Source: Hyphomonadaceae bacterium (lineage in GTDB: Bacteria > Pseudomonadota > Alphaproteobacteria > Caulobacterales > Hyphomonadaceae). Taken from it: a DNA stretch of 36,614 bases. The DNA is taken from positions 1 to 36,614 of the forward strand of contig JAUYPV010000031.1 of the NCBI GenBank assembly GCA_030697555.1. The letters are read 5' to 3'. The notes beneath the pieces are model-generated. The model had not been told where the DNA came from. It ran no database searches and was given only the letters and a program-made list of their open reading frames with translations. Every line of letters begins with the position of its first letter. Position 1 is the first letter of the stretch. Shown here one piece after another: positions 1 to 8,944 of this stretch. Position numbers and translations under genes: made by a program.

Positions 1-74
1 TTGACCTCCCTATCGATGATAGCTAGCGTCTCCCACCACAAGAAGACCAGCAAGAGACTACGGGGAGAGAAGTC

Positions 75-1709
75 ATGTACGCTCGCGTGATCGCCGGCGT
101 TGCCGCGATAGTCCTTGTCTGGTCCTGCACTAGTTCCGCCCCGCCCGTCTCGCTCGCCGACGCATCCGCCGTCGCCCCTGTTGTCATCACCAGGCTCGGC
201 GCCGTCGAGGGCGCGCGCGAGGACGGCATCGCCGTCTTCCGTGGCGTGCCCTTCGCCGCTCCACCGGTCGGCGCCAACCGCTGGCGCGCCCCACAGCCGG
301 CAGCCCGCTGGGACGGCGTCAAACAGGCGACAAAATTCGCATCCGCCTGCTTCCAGGCTTCCGGCGCAGCCGCCGGCGGCGTCGCGCAGAACCAATCGAA
401 CGAGGACTGCCTCTATCTCAACGTCTGGACGCCGGCGAAGACGTCGGCCGAAAAACTGCCGGTGATGGTCTGGATCTATGGCGGCGGTTTCTCCGCCGGC
501 GCTACGTCCACGCCGCTTTATAGCGGCGAAAAGCTCGCCGAGCGGGGTGTGGTCGTCGTCTCCGTCGCTTACCGCGTCGGCCCGATGGGCTATCTGGCCC
601 ATCCCGAACTCAGCGCTGAATCTCCCAGCCGCGTCTCCGGCAATTACGGTCTCCTCGACCAGATCGCCGGACTTGACTGGGTGAAGGCCAACATCCGTTC
701 GTTCGGCGGCGATCCCGCCAAGGTCACGATCTTCGGCGAATCCGCCGGCGGCATTGCGGTGTCGATGCTCGCGGCCTCGCCTCTGGCGAAGGGCAAGTTC
801 TCAGGGGCCATCTCGCAGAGCGGCGGTTCCTTCGGCGCCACTCACGCCCCGCCGCTTCCTGGCGAAAACGTCCAGCGCCTCGATCAAGCGGAAAAGGCCG
901 GCGTGGCGTTTGTCGCCAAGCTTGGCGGCGGCATCGCCGCGGCGCGGGCGAAGCCTGCCGCCGAGGTCCAGGCGGCGTCGCGTCCGACGGGCGGTAGCGG
1001 CGAAGTGGACGCCGTGTCATGGCCCGTCATGGACGGCCAAGTGATTCCCGACGACCAGCACCGCCTGTACGAAGCCGGCAGGTACAACGACACGCCTGTG
1101 CTTATCGGCTTCAACTCCGACGAAGGCGCCCTCTTCGGCGGTCCGGTGACGAAGGCCGCGCACGAAAAGACGGTCAAGGACCGCTATGGCCCGTTCGCGG
1201 ACGAAGTTCTCCGCACCTTCCCCGCTGCATCCGACAGCGAGGCCACACAGGCCTCGCGCGATCTCGCCACCGACGTGATGTTCGGCTGGCATACACTCGA
1301 CTGGGCGCGCCTGCAGAACCAGACGGGACGATCGCCGGTCTGGTTCTACTACTTCGACAACAAGCCGCCCTATCCCGCCGGAAATCGTTTGGCCTCCGCC
1401 AAGGGCGCGCCGCATGCCGCTGAGCTTCCCTATGTGTTCGGGCATCTCTCGCAGCAGACCACCATGCCGTGGCGGCCCGAGGATCATGCCATTTCGGATG
1501 CGATGGTCGGCTACTGGACCAACTTCGCGAAGACCGGTGATCCCAATGGCGCGGGCCTGCCCGCCTGGCCGAGATTCACCAAGGCCAGCGAGACCGTTAT
1601 GATCTTCAAGGGGGCGCCCACGCCTGGCGCCCTGCCCGACCCGCAGCATTTCGACGTGCTCGGCCGCTACATGGCCTGGCGCCGCAGCCCGGAAGGCGCA
1701 CGGAAATGA
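75..1709 (+). CDS. Exported type-B carboxylesterase
   Basis: This 544-residue protein is a serine hydrolase of the carboxylesterase type B / para-nitrobenzyl esterase family, which cleaves carboxylic esters. The N-terminus is hydrophobic and ends in a cysteine (residue 18, VWSC), so it is exported and possibly a lipoprotein, although the Trp at -2 makes the lipobox imperfect. The family signatures are all present: the GGGFSAG oxyanion loop near residue 137, the nucleophile elbow GESAGG with Ser223, the acid in NSDEG (Glu350) and the catalytic His447 in GAPHAAELPY. Length is normal for the family. A GGGGAGAG ribosome site lies just before the ATG, and a TTGACC sequence at the first bases of the window may be a -35 element. 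Its stop overlaps the next start by four bases (ATGA), so it heads a translationally coupled group of exported proteins. The substrate is unknown. Confidence 0.9.
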   Translation: MYARVIAGVAAIVLVWSCTSSAPPVSLADASAVAPVVITRLGAVEGAREDGIAVFRGVPFAAPPVGANRWRAPQPAARWDGVKQATKFASACFQASGAAAGGVAQNQSNEDCLYLNVWTPAKTSAEKLPVMVWIYGGGFSAGATSTPLYSGEKLAERGVVVVSVAYRVGPMGYLAHPELSAESPSRVSGNYGLLDQIAGLDWVKANIRSFGGDPAKVTIFGESAGGIAVSMLAASPLAKGKFSGAISQSGGSFGATHAPPLPGENVQRLDQAEKAGVAFVAKLGGGIAAARAKPAAEVQAASRPTGGSGEVDAVSWPVMDGQVIPDDQHRLYEAGRYNDTPVLIGFNSDEGALFGGPVTKAAHEKTVKDRYGPFADEVLRTFPAASDSEATQASRDLATDVMFGWHTLDWARLQNQTGRSPVWFYYFDNKPPYPAGNRLASAKGAPHAAELPYVFGHLSQQTTMPWRPEDHAISDAMVGYWTNFAKTGDPNGAGLPAWPRFTKASETVMIFKGAPTPGALPDPQHFDVLGRYMAWRRSPEGARK

Positions 1710-2803
1710 ACCGCATCGCCGCTCTCGCCTGCCTCCTGCTCGCCGCCTGCGCCGCGCCAGCGACCGCGCAGCAACCGCCTTCCGCGCCACAGGCCGCCGC
1801 ACAGGCGGTATCCACCGGTACGACGATCGATGCCGGCAAGACCGGCTGGGCCAACAAGCGCCCCGTCTTCGCTGCCGCCTGCCCGTTCGGCTGTCCGTGG
1901 GGCGAGATCGGCGAGTTCGTCCACGATGCCATGAAGCCCCTGGGCTATGACGTCATCCTCTGCCGCAACTGCAATCGCGACCGCGGACCGCGTCTTGTCT
2001 CCGGCGCCGGGATCCCGCCTCCGCTGGATGCGCTCGACGCCCGCACCGGCACGACGACGCGCTTCGACGCCCCCGCCGATTTCGGCGTCACCGCTTCGGG
2101 CTTCCTCGCCGGCGCGTATCAAGGAACCGGCGGCTACGCCAATGGCGGCCCTTACAAGAACCTTCGTCTCATCACCAAGATCGAGGATCCGATGTTCCTC
2201 CTCATCGCGGCCAAGGAGTCGACCGGCATCACCGATCTCGCGCAGATCAAGGAAAAGAAGATGCCGGTGAAGATCCTCGCCGGCGGCGGCGCGGACACCG
2301 TGCTTGGATACTACGGCATGACGCGGGCGGACATCGCGTCGTGGGGCGGTTCGGTCAACGCATCGATGGGCGCGCGCGAAGCGGCCGAGTTCGACGTCAT
2401 CATCGATGACTCCGCCGGCCCCGCCATGAATCCGGAAAGCTCGCACTGGCCCATCCTCAGCCAGCGCCACAAGCTACGCTTCCTCAGCCTGCCCGAGCCC
2501 CTGATCCAGGAACTCGACAAATCGCCCGGCTACCAGATCGTCTCGACCAAATGGGGCCTGCTGCAGGGGGTCGACCGCAACATCCGCACCGTCGGCCGCT
2601 CGGGCGAAGCCATCTTCGCGCGCGAGGACACGCCTGAGCAGGCCGCCTACGACGTCGCCAAGGCCGTCGATGTGGCGCGCAACGATCTCATCTGGCTCAT
2701 CCGCCGCTATTCGATCGATCCGCGCACCGTCTCCGAGAACCAGGGCGTGCCGCTGCATCCAGGCGCTGCGCGCTACTATCGTGAAATGGGCTACATCAAG
2801 TGA
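1706..2803 (+). CDS. TAXI-like periplasmic binding lipoprotein
   Basis: This 365-residue protein resembles TAXI-type TRAP transporter solute-binding subunits: a type II periplasmic-binding fold with an internal pattern of [27 protein letters not shown] and a helical C-terminus. It probably binds a small organic ligand outside the inner membrane. The leader ends in LLAAC, a good lipobox with Cys15. Two cysteine pairs follow soon after, CX3C (Cys59, Cys63) and CX2C (Cys86, Cys89), which is unusual for this family and may form disulfides or bind metal. No TRAP membrane subunits (DctQ/DctM) lie nearby, so it is an orphan. It overlaps the esterase by four bases and is followed closely by the next hydrolase, which suggests a joint role in handling ester-derived products. 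Family assignment is by overall resemblance and is moderately sure; the function is inferred. Confidence 0.7.
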   Translation: MNRIAALACLLLAACAAPATAQQPPSAPQAAAQAVSTGTTIDAGKTGWANKRPVFAAACPFGCPWGEIGEFVHDAMKPLGYDVILCRNCNRDRGPRLVSGAGIPPPLDALDARTGTTTRFDAPADFGVTASGFLAGAYQGTGGYANGGPYKNLRLITKIEDPMFLLIAAKESTGITDLAQIKEKKMPVKILAGGGADTVLGYYGMTRADIASWGGSVNASMGAREAAEFDVIIDDSAGPAMNPESSHWPILSQRHKLRFLSLPEPLIQELDKSPGYQIVSTKWGLLQGVDRNIRTVGRSGEAIFAREDTPEQAAYDVAKAVDVARNDLIWLIRRYSIDPRTVSENQGVPLHPGAARYYREMGYIK

Positions 2804-2814
2804 GGGACGCTACG

Positions 2815-3915
2815 ATGATTTCCATCCGAAATTTGGCGATCGGCGCCGCCATCGCGCTGGCCACAAGCTGCGCCACCACGCCGGCCGAACCGGTGCACTT
2901 CAGTGGCGCCGATTGCATGCGGCCTCCCGTGCTACACTGTCCCGACGCCGACTGCCCCGGCACGACCGTCACCAACGGCGGTCCCGTCGTGGAGCCGAAA
3001 ACAGGCCGCACCTACTTCCTCGACTATCCCTGCGACCTGAAGCCCGGCGAGAAGGTGACCGTCGTTCTGTCTCTCCATGGCGGCGGCAGCTACGGCAACT
3101 GGCAACGCCACTACTTCCCGATCCTCGACCAGGTCGACAAGCATCGGCTGGTCGTCGCCACGCCCTATTCGCCCACGCGCTTCTGGGCGCCGAGCGACGA
3201 CGTCTATCTGCAGAACATCACCTCCTCTGTGATCGAGCAGATCGGCGCGAAGAACATCAAATCGTTCTGGCTCGCCGGACACAGCTTCGGCGGCATGACC
3301 TCCAACCGCATCGTCTGCACCGACTTCTTCAAGGACAAGGTCGACGGCTGGCTCTCGCTGTCCGGCGGCCGTATCGGCGCGGCGCCGCTCGCGGCCAATT
3401 TCGGGCCGACACCGGCCGCTGCTCCTCCCGCGTCAACCCCGGCCCCCGCCGCACCTGCGCCGGCGGCGCCCGCAGCCGCAGCCCCGAGCTTCCCGCCGAT
3501 CGACGGCGCCAATGGTTCCGAGCCCGCAAAGCAGGGTGCTGCCGTGACGCCGAAGTGCGACATCAGCTACATCTTCACTACCGGAGAACACGAGATCGCT
3601 GCGCTTCCGGAAAAATCGCCGTGGGCGGACAAGTACCAATGCGGCCCTCGCCGGCGCACCGGAGAAATCGTCGACGCGAAGGCTGGCTATGTCTACAGCT
3701 CCAGCAGCCCGAACAGCACCAGCAAGTCCTGGGGTCTCAAGCCGCGTCCGGGTACGGCCGAGGTGATGGTCTATCCGGGCTGCAAGGGCGGCAAGCTGGT
3801 CGCCGATGTGGTGCGCAAGGATAAAGGCCACACCGAAGGCCTCGAGCCCAATGTCACCGAGGAACTGGTTAGAATGATGCTTTCAGCGCCAGGCGGAAAA
3901 TTGCGCAAAAGCTGA
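2815..3915 (+). CDS. PHB-depolymerase-like alpha/beta hydrolase lipoprotein
   Basis: This exported alpha/beta hydrolase (366 residues from the ATG) is related to the poly(3-hydroxybutyrate) depolymerase / LpqC / feruloyl esterase group. The ATG at 2815 is preferred over the GTG at 2800 because GTGAGGGA sits about eight bases before it and the leader then reads as a lipoprotein signal (LATSC). The N-terminal half has the oxyanion-type [10 protein letters not shown] and the nucleophile elbow AGHSFGG with Ser157. The candidate catalytic His339 is in [10 protein letters not shown]. Between them, around residues 200-230, lies a low-complexity Ala/Pro linker, so an extra segment is spliced into the hydrolase fold. 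Several cysteines suggest disulfides. It follows the binding protein within 11 bases. A polyester, aryl ester or other ester substrate cannot be told apart from sequence. Confidence 0.8.
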   Translation: MISIRNLAIGAAIALATSCATTPAEPVHFSGADCMRPPVLHCPDADCPGTTVTNGGPVVEPKTGRTYFLDYPCDLKPGEKVTVVLSLHGGGSYGNWQRHYFPILDQVDKHRLVVATPYSPTRFWAPSDDVYLQNITSSVIEQIGAKNIKSFWLAGHSFGGMTSNRIVCTDFFKDKVDGWLSLSGGRIGAAPLAANFGPTPAAAPPASTPAPAAPAPAAPAAAAPSFPPIDGANGSEPAKQGAAVTPKCDISYIFTTGEHEIAALPEKSPWADKYQCGPRRRTGEIVDAKAGYVYSSSSPNSTSKSWGLKPRPGTAEVMVYPGCKGGKLVADVVRKDKGHTEGLEPNVTEELVRMMLSAPGGKLRKS

Positions 3916-4264
3916 GCCAGCAGGGTCCCAGGCTTCTGGAACATGAAAACCATGGTCTGCAAGCTGCGTCCGGCGTTGCCGACCTAAGCGCCAATCCCGC
4001 CCGGGGGTCGATTCCCGAGCCTGAATTTGCGCAGGAACTCTGATCGCCAGCGGCCTGCGGACCAGGCGTTGCCTGGCCAACCTGCGGCGCCCAGCGATGC
4101 GTGCGCCGCACAGTCTTTCCGCACATCGGTTCAAACGCCGCTTAAAACGCCTGCAGCATGCACACATTCGAAGAATAACCGCCGGGCGCCCGTCTGGAAC
4201 CTTGAGTGGTCGATCATGGCGACCTCACGCTGCGCTGGGTTGGCATGAAGCCAAGGTGCGGCGT
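3916..4264. other. Intergenic region with one hairpin
   Basis: No coding sequence is supported in this 349-base gap between the hydrolase and the sigma factor gene. It contains a perfect short hairpin, CCAGGC-GTT-GCCTGG at 4062-4076, which has no T-run and could be a weak terminator. A second GC hairpin surrounds GGGGTCGATTCCC near 4001. Open frames that run through the gap are extensions of the sigma factor frame and carry no conserved motif. Confidence 0.5.
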
Positions 4265-4840
4265 GTGAGCAGTGCTCCCTACAGATCCAACGCTGGCGCC
4301 GGCACGGCTGACCCGGGTGAAAGCCACGTCCGCTTGACACCGGGCGCCAGCATCGAAGCGCTCTATCGCGACTACTGGATGGAGCTTTGCCGCCAGCTGC
4401 GGCGCTCGTTCGGGTCTGGACCGCCGGAGCCGGAGGATGTCGTTCAGGCGGCGTTCGCGAGGCTGGCGGCGCTCGACGATCCAGGGCGGGTCCACAATCC
4501 CCGCGCCTTCCTGTTCGCGACCGCCCGCAACATCGTGCTCGATCACAAGCGCCGGCAGAGTCGCTACTTCGCCTACGCCCAGGATGTTCTCTCCACGCAT
4601 TCGACATTGAGTTTGGATGAATTGTCGCCCGAGCGCGTCTATCTCCACAAGGAGCGGTTCGACATCATCCGGCGCACGATCGAAAAACTGCCGGAGAAGC
4701 AGAGAGTCGTTTTGAACCTTCATAGAAATCAGGGATACACCTACCAGCAGATAGCGAATGAAACGGGTTGGTCTTATGGTGACGTCTATCGCCAGATGGA
4801 AGCTGCGTTGGCGACGCTGTCAGACGCTCTGAAACGCTGA
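4265..4840 (+). CDS. ECF sigma factor, FecI-like
   Basis: This 191-residue protein is a group IV (extracytoplasmic function) RNA polymerase sigma factor. Region 2 is visible around ALYRDYWMELCRQLRR through PEDVVQAAFARLAAL and the RAFLFATARNIVLDHKRR motif. Region 4, the -35-binding helix-turn-helix, is EKLPEKQRVVLNLHRNQGYTYQ and on to the end. I chose the GTG at 4265 because AAGG lies eight bases upstream and everything before it lacks sigma-factor similarity; the open frame itself extends back to 4097. The gene is followed 18 bases later by a FecR anti-sigma gene and then by an STN-containing TonB receptor, the classical FecI-FecR-FecA arrangement of cell-surface signalling. It probably activates the downstream receptor operon when the receptor is occupied. 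The start codon is the main uncertainty. Confidence 0.9.
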   Translation: MSSAPYRSNAGAGTADPGESHVRLTPGASIEALYRDYWMELCRQLRRSFGSGPPEPEDVVQAAFARLAALDDPGRVHNPRAFLFATARNIVLDHKRRQSRYFAYAQDVLSTHSTLSLDELSPERVYLHKERFDIIRRTIEKLPEKQRVVLNLHRNQGYTYQQIANETGWSYGDVYRQMEAALATLSDALKR

Positions 4841-4858
4841 AGGGTTTGGAAATCCGTC

Positions 4859-5890
4859 ATGCGCGAAGCGGAGCGGCGCCAGAGTATTGAACAGGCGGCC
4901 CGTAGATGGGTCGTGTATCTTCATTCGGGCGACATCGATCCGCAGGTTCGAAGGACGTTCGAGGCCTGGCTGATTGCCGATCCCGCCCATGCGCGCGCCT
5001 ATCGCGATCACGAGCAGCTGATGGGGGATCTCAGTCTCATCGATGTGCGGTCCGACAGGACGGTGGGCCAGCCCGCGAATGACACCGGCGCGCCCGCCTC
5101 TTCGAGCCGCACTCCTTCCTTGTGGAGACAGGCGGCGCCGATCGCTGCGGCGCTGGTCTTCGGGATTGTCTGCCTCGCGGCGCTTGGCGTCTGGCGGCCA
5201 TTCGGCGAAGGCGCATCCCTGCCCGCAGTCGAGACGCAGATCGCCGAGATCCGGACCGTCACTTTGCCGGACGGAAGTAGCGTAACCCTCGGAGCGCGTT
5301 CGAAAATTCAGACACGCTTCACGGACGGGATAAGGCTTGTGACACTGTCGGAGGGCGAAGCCTTTTTCGATGTCACGCCCGACCCGTCCCGGCCTTTTTA
5401 TGTCGACGCCGGTGACCGCCTGATCCGCGTCGTCGGCACCCGCTTCGACGTCCGGCGCGGAGACCAGAAGATCAAGATCTCTGTCGTCGAAGGCGTGGTC
5501 GAGGTCATGCGAGCCGACAACCCGGTAGTCGCCGAGACGACGCACTCCGCGCTTGCGAAAGAAGTGCTTCGCGCAGGCGATCAGGTCGTCACCTCGATCG
5601 GCGCCGACGATGTGCGCTGGTCTGCGGTCGAGCCGGAAAAGGCCGCATCCTGGCGGCGTGGATGGCTGACCTACGAGAATGCAAGCCTGTCCGAGATCGT
5701 CGCCGACGCAAACCGGTACAATCTCCGGCAGATAGAACTTGAGTCCGACGAGCTGAAGAACATCCGCATCACCGCTGCGTTCGGCACGGACCAGATCGAG
5801 CAGTTTGTCGCGGGGCTGGAAGCCAGCCAGCCGATATCGGCGGACAAATCCAACCCCGACCACATTGTATTGCGCGCCCGCGACCCGTGA
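4859..5890 (+). CDS. FecR-family anti-sigma factor
   Basis: This 343-residue protein is a FecR-type inner-membrane sigma regulator. The N-terminal cytoplasmic part (about residues 1-60) matches the DUF4880-like domain, with RRWVVYLHSGDIDPQVRRTF and the ADPAHARAY motif typical of these proteins. A single transmembrane helix lies near residues 93-115 (IAAALVFGIVCLAALGVW). The periplasmic FecR domain follows, with the hallmark VTLPDGSSVTLGARSKI, LSEGEAFFDV and VVGTRFDVR stretches. The C-terminal part (TYENASLSEIVADANRYN) matches the DUF4974-like domain that contacts receptor STN domains. It sits directly after the sigma factor, so the two are co-transcribed. By family knowledge it holds the sigma factor inactive, or acts as its co-activator, until the receptor signals. 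Confidence 0.92.
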   Translation: MREAERRQSIEQAARRWVVYLHSGDIDPQVRRTFEAWLIADPAHARAYRDHEQLMGDLSLIDVRSDRTVGQPANDTGAPASSSRTPSLWRQAAPIAAALVFGIVCLAALGVWRPFGEGASLPAVETQIAEIRTVTLPDGSSVTLGARSKIQTRFTDGIRLVTLSEGEAFFDVTPDPSRPFYVDAGDRLIRVVGTRFDVRRGDQKIKISVVEGVVEVMRADNPVVAETTHSALAKEVLRAGDQVVTSIGADDVRWSAVEPEKAASWRRGWLTYENASLSEIVADANRYNLRQIELESDELKNIRITAAFGTDQIEQFVAGLEASQPISADKSNPDHIVLRARDP

Positions 5891-5910
5891 TCCGCCGGCG
5901 CGCAGCGTTT

Positions 5911-5918
5911 GGAACTTT
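5911..5918 (+). promoter_or_regulatory. Possible ECF-type -35 element for the receptor operon
   Basis: GGAACTTT lies in the 135-base gap between the FecR gene and the receptor start. It matches the GGAAC core common to many ECF sigma -35 elements, and it is where a sigma-dependent promoter for the receptor would be expected. A further GGAA occurs at 5921. I could not identify a convincing -10, so this is a weak call. Confidence 0.3.
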
Positions 5919-6025
5919 GGGGAATTTGGAAAGAACCAAAAAATCTTGGACGATTTCGAGTCACCCGTCGTCTTCATCCCGAGAGCGCCCGATCTCCCGA
6001 GGCGCCGCAACGTGGGGACGACCTG

Positions 6026-8875
6026 ATGCATAGCGCGGCTAGAACGATATCGAAGGCACGTTGGGCCCGAGCGGTCTCATTGACCGCTCTCTGTCTTGGC
6101 GCCCTGCCCGCCTTCGCCCAGGAAAAACCACCGGAGAGCTTCCGCATCGACGCCCAGCCGCTGCAGAAGGCGCTGGTGAAGTATTCGGAACAGTCCCGCA
6201 CCGTCATCGTGGCGCCGGCCGAACTTCTGGAAGGCAAGCGGTCTTCGGCGGTGGGAGGCGACCTGACCGCGAATGAAGCGCTGGCGACCCTTCTGAAAGG
6301 GACCGGGCTGGTTCCACAGCAGGACACAAGCGGCGCCCTGACGCTCAAACTGGCGACAACCGGTGCGGAGGCGCAAACAGACCCCGTCCCTTTTCTGATA
6401 GCCGCGACTGAAGCTCCGGATCAGGAGCCCCAGGCTGCGGCGGGGCCTACGGCCGACGGGAACGAGCGCGACATCGTGGTCGTCACCGGCACGCGCGGCA
6501 AACCGCGTTCCATAATCGACAGCCCGACGCCGATCGACGTGTTCTCGGCCGAAGAGATCAACCAGGGCAGCCCGACCGGCGTGTTCGAGTCACTGCGCTT
6601 CCTGGTGCCGTCCTTCAACCTGCCGACGCGCGCTGGCGGCGGCACGGCCACTATCATCGCGACGGGCGGCCTTCGCGGCCTGAACCCTGACCAGACGCTG
6701 GTTCTGGTGAACGGCAAGCGCCGCCACAAGACGGCGCTGATCAACTCCGTGTCGGCCCTCTACAACGGCGCGGCGGGCGTCGACCTCAACATGATTCCGT
6801 CGTCGGCGATCGCCCGGATCGAAGTGCTCCGCGATGGCGCCGCGGCGCAGTATGGTTCGGACGCCATCGCCGGGGTCATCAATATCATTCTCAAGGACAA
6901 CGCCAGCGGCGGCGACGCTTCGGTCAGCTACGGCCAGAATTTCGACCTTGGTGATGGGCAATACACGACGGCCTCCGTGAACCAGGGCGCCTCGCTCGGC
7001 GATGCCGGCTTCGCGAACCTGTCCTACAGCTTCATGGACCGCGACAGCTCCAACCGCGCTGTTCCCATAGCCAGCACGGTCAACCTGTTCCCACTGCTGC
7101 CGGGCGGGGTCCGCGATCCGCGCGAGGCGTCGATCGACCGCCTGGTCACCAAAAACTACGGCTCCATGCCGCAGGTCTCCCACACCTTCGGCGCCAACGT
7201 GGGCTACGAGATCAACGGCCTGGAACTCTACGGCTTTGCGACCTACGGCGCCCGCGAGTCGGTGCTCAACTGGTCCTACCGAGCGCCCAACAACATAGCG
7301 ACACTTCCGGAGGTCTATCCGTTCGGCTTCCGCCCCCGGCTGACCATTCTCGAGGACGACTACGAAGTTGCCGGCGGCGTACGCGGAGCTTTCGACGGCT
7401 GGGACTGGGACGTCTCCTCCAATTTCGGATCCGACATCACCGACTGGGAAAACACGAACGGTCTCAACCCCAGCCTTGGACCGGCAAGCCCCGTCTTTTT
7501 CGAAGTGGGGCGCCTGATCTCGTCGGAATGGGTGAACTCCATCGATATCACGAAACCCTTTGCATTGAATGGAGCCGGCGAACTGCAGGTCTCCTTCGGC
7601 GCCCAGCACCGTTGGGAGAACTACAAGGTCGAACAGGGCGACGACGCAAGCTGGGCCGCGGGCACATATCGCCGTCCCGCCGGACAGGTCGGCGCTGGCC
7701 AGCTCCAGGCGCCCGGCGCCCAGGCGACGCCGGGCTTCCGTCCCGACGATGTCGCCGATGCCGAGCGCGTGAACCTCAACACCTATGCGGAACTCGGCTG
7801 GACACCCAACGAGAAGGTCTATCTCGGCGGCGCCGTCCGTTACGAAGACTTCGATGACGCTGCAGGCGATACCGTGATCTACAAAGTCAACGGCCGCTAC
7901 GAATTGCTGGACTGGCTTGCCGCGCGCGCATCCTACAACACCGGCTTTCGCGCTCCGACCCTGGCCCAGCAGGCCTATTCCTCCACCACCAGCCAGTTCC
8001 GCGACCTCGACGGCGATGGCGTTGCCGAACTTGTCCTGCTCAAGAACCTGCCCGTGAACTCGCCGGCCGCGGTTGCGCTCGGCTCCACGCCGCTCGTGCC
8101 GGAAGAGTCGAAGAACATCAGCGTCGGCTTCACAGCTACGCCGTTCGACAACTTTACACTCACGATCGATGCCTACCAGATCGATGTCGATGACAGGATC
8201 GCCGTCACGTCCACCTTCTCGCCTCTGGATACCCGCGCCTCGGCCACGCCCGGCGTGACGGTCGGCCAGCAGATCCAGGCGATCCTCGTCGCCAATGGCC
8301 TAAGCCCGGAAGTCAGCGGCCAGTACTACACCAACGCCATCGACACGCAGACCAAGGGCGTCGACGTGGTGGCCACTTACCGCATCGACACCGACGCGTT
8401 CGGCGATTTCGACTTCAACGTTGGATACAACGTCAACGAGACGGAGATCACGGGCATCATCGACAACCCGCCCGAACTCGCAGCTCTTGGTCCCATCGTC
8501 ATTTTTGACCGCGGCAAGCAGGGTTCTATTTCAGATTCGATCCCCGACTCGAAGATCACGATCAGCACAGGCTGGAAATTCGGCGCCTTCTCGGCCGATC
8601 TGCGCGGTACGCGCTTCGGAACCTACACCTCGCGGAACGCCACCAACGCCGCCGCCGATTTTGACGTCGAAGCGGAATGGATCGCCGACCTCGAACTCAG
8701 CTACCGGCTCACGGACGCGTTCACGATCTACGCGGGCGCCAACAATATTTTCAACACCTATCCCGAACAGATCAACCCGCCGGGCGCGACCGACGGCTCG
8801 AACATGTACAACACGCTGGCGCCGTTCGGTTTCACGGGCGGCTCCTGGTATCTGCGGGGAACCTTCAAGTGGTAA
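6026..8875 (+). CDS. TonB-dependent receptor with STN signalling domain
   Basis: This 949-residue outer-membrane receptor imports a ligand using TonB energy. The ATG at 6026 gives a clear signal peptide (ending LPAFAQ); the frame is open upstream but has no leader there. Domains in order are: an STN domain (about 35-115, FRIDAQPLQKALVKYSEQS), a TonB box-like DIVVVTG at 149-155, the plug domain (SPTPIDVFSAEEI through IARIEVLRDGAAAQYGSDAIAGVINI), then a 22-strand-type beta-barrel. The chain ends in an aromatic residue (GTFKW), as required for BAM assembly. The STN domain ties it to the FecR and sigma genes upstream, so receptor occupancy should regulate the locus. The ligand is not deducible. 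The downstream acylase suggests an acylated organic compound rather than only a siderophore; that is inference. Confidence 0.93.
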   Translation: MHSAARTISKARWARAVSLTALCLGALPAFAQEKPPESFRIDAQPLQKALVKYSEQSRTVIVAPAELLEGKRSSAVGGDLTANEALATLLKGTGLVPQQDTSGALTLKLATTGAEAQTDPVPFLIAATEAPDQEPQAAAGPTADGNERDIVVVTGTRGKPRSIIDSPTPIDVFSAEEINQGSPTGVFESLRFLVPSFNLPTRAGGGTATIIATGGLRGLNPDQTLVLVNGKRRHKTALINSVSALYNGAAGVDLNMIPSSAIARIEVLRDGAAAQYGSDAIAGVINIILKDNASGGDASVSYGQNFDLGDGQYTTASVNQGASLGDAGFANLSYSFMDRDSSNRAVPIASTVNLFPLLPGGVRDPREASIDRLVTKNYGSMPQVSHTFGANVGYEINGLELYGFATYGARESVLNWSYRAPNNIATLPEVYPFGFRPRLTILEDDYEVAGGVRGAFDGWDWDVSSNFGSDITDWENTNGLNPSLGPASPVFFEVGRLISSEWVNSIDITKPFALNGAGELQVSFGAQHRWENYKVEQGDDASWAAGTYRRPAGQVGAGQLQAPGAQATPGFRPDDVADAERVNLNTYAELGWTPNEKVYLGGAVRYEDFDDAAGDTVIYKVNGRYELLDWLAARASYNTGFRAPTLAQQAYSSTTSQFRDLDGDGVAELVLLKNLPVNSPAAVALGSTPLVPEESKNISVGFTATPFDNFTLTIDAYQIDVDDRIAVTSTFSPLDTRASATPGVTVGQQIQAILVANGLSPEVSGQYYTNAIDTQTKGVDVVATYRIDTDAFGDFDFNVGYNVNETEITGIIDNPPELAALGPIVIFDRGKQGSISDSIPDSKITISTGWKFGAFSADLRGTRFGTYTSRNATNAAADFDVEAEWIADLELSYRLTDAFTIYAGANNIFNTYPEQINPPGATDGSNMYNTLAPFGFTGGSWYLRGTFKW

Positions 8876-8944
8876 CTATCGCGACCTGATACGTCTGCGG
8901 AGCGATCCGCGCCAAAAAAGCCGAAAGAACGAAGGGGTGGAAGC

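Noticed and set aside
3985-4030. A tRNA T-arm-like sequence (GGGGGTCGATTCCCG)
   Set aside because: The loop lacks TTC, there is no acceptor, D or anticodon stem around it and no matching 3' end, so it is a plain GC hairpin.
5909-6025. N-terminal extension of the receptor to 5909
   Set aside because: It would bury the signal peptide; the ATG at 6026 gives a proper exported start.
6590-7609. A 339-codon open frame on the - strand
   Set aside because: It lies inside the receptor gene, whose frame has full plug and barrel motifs; the antisense frame has none.
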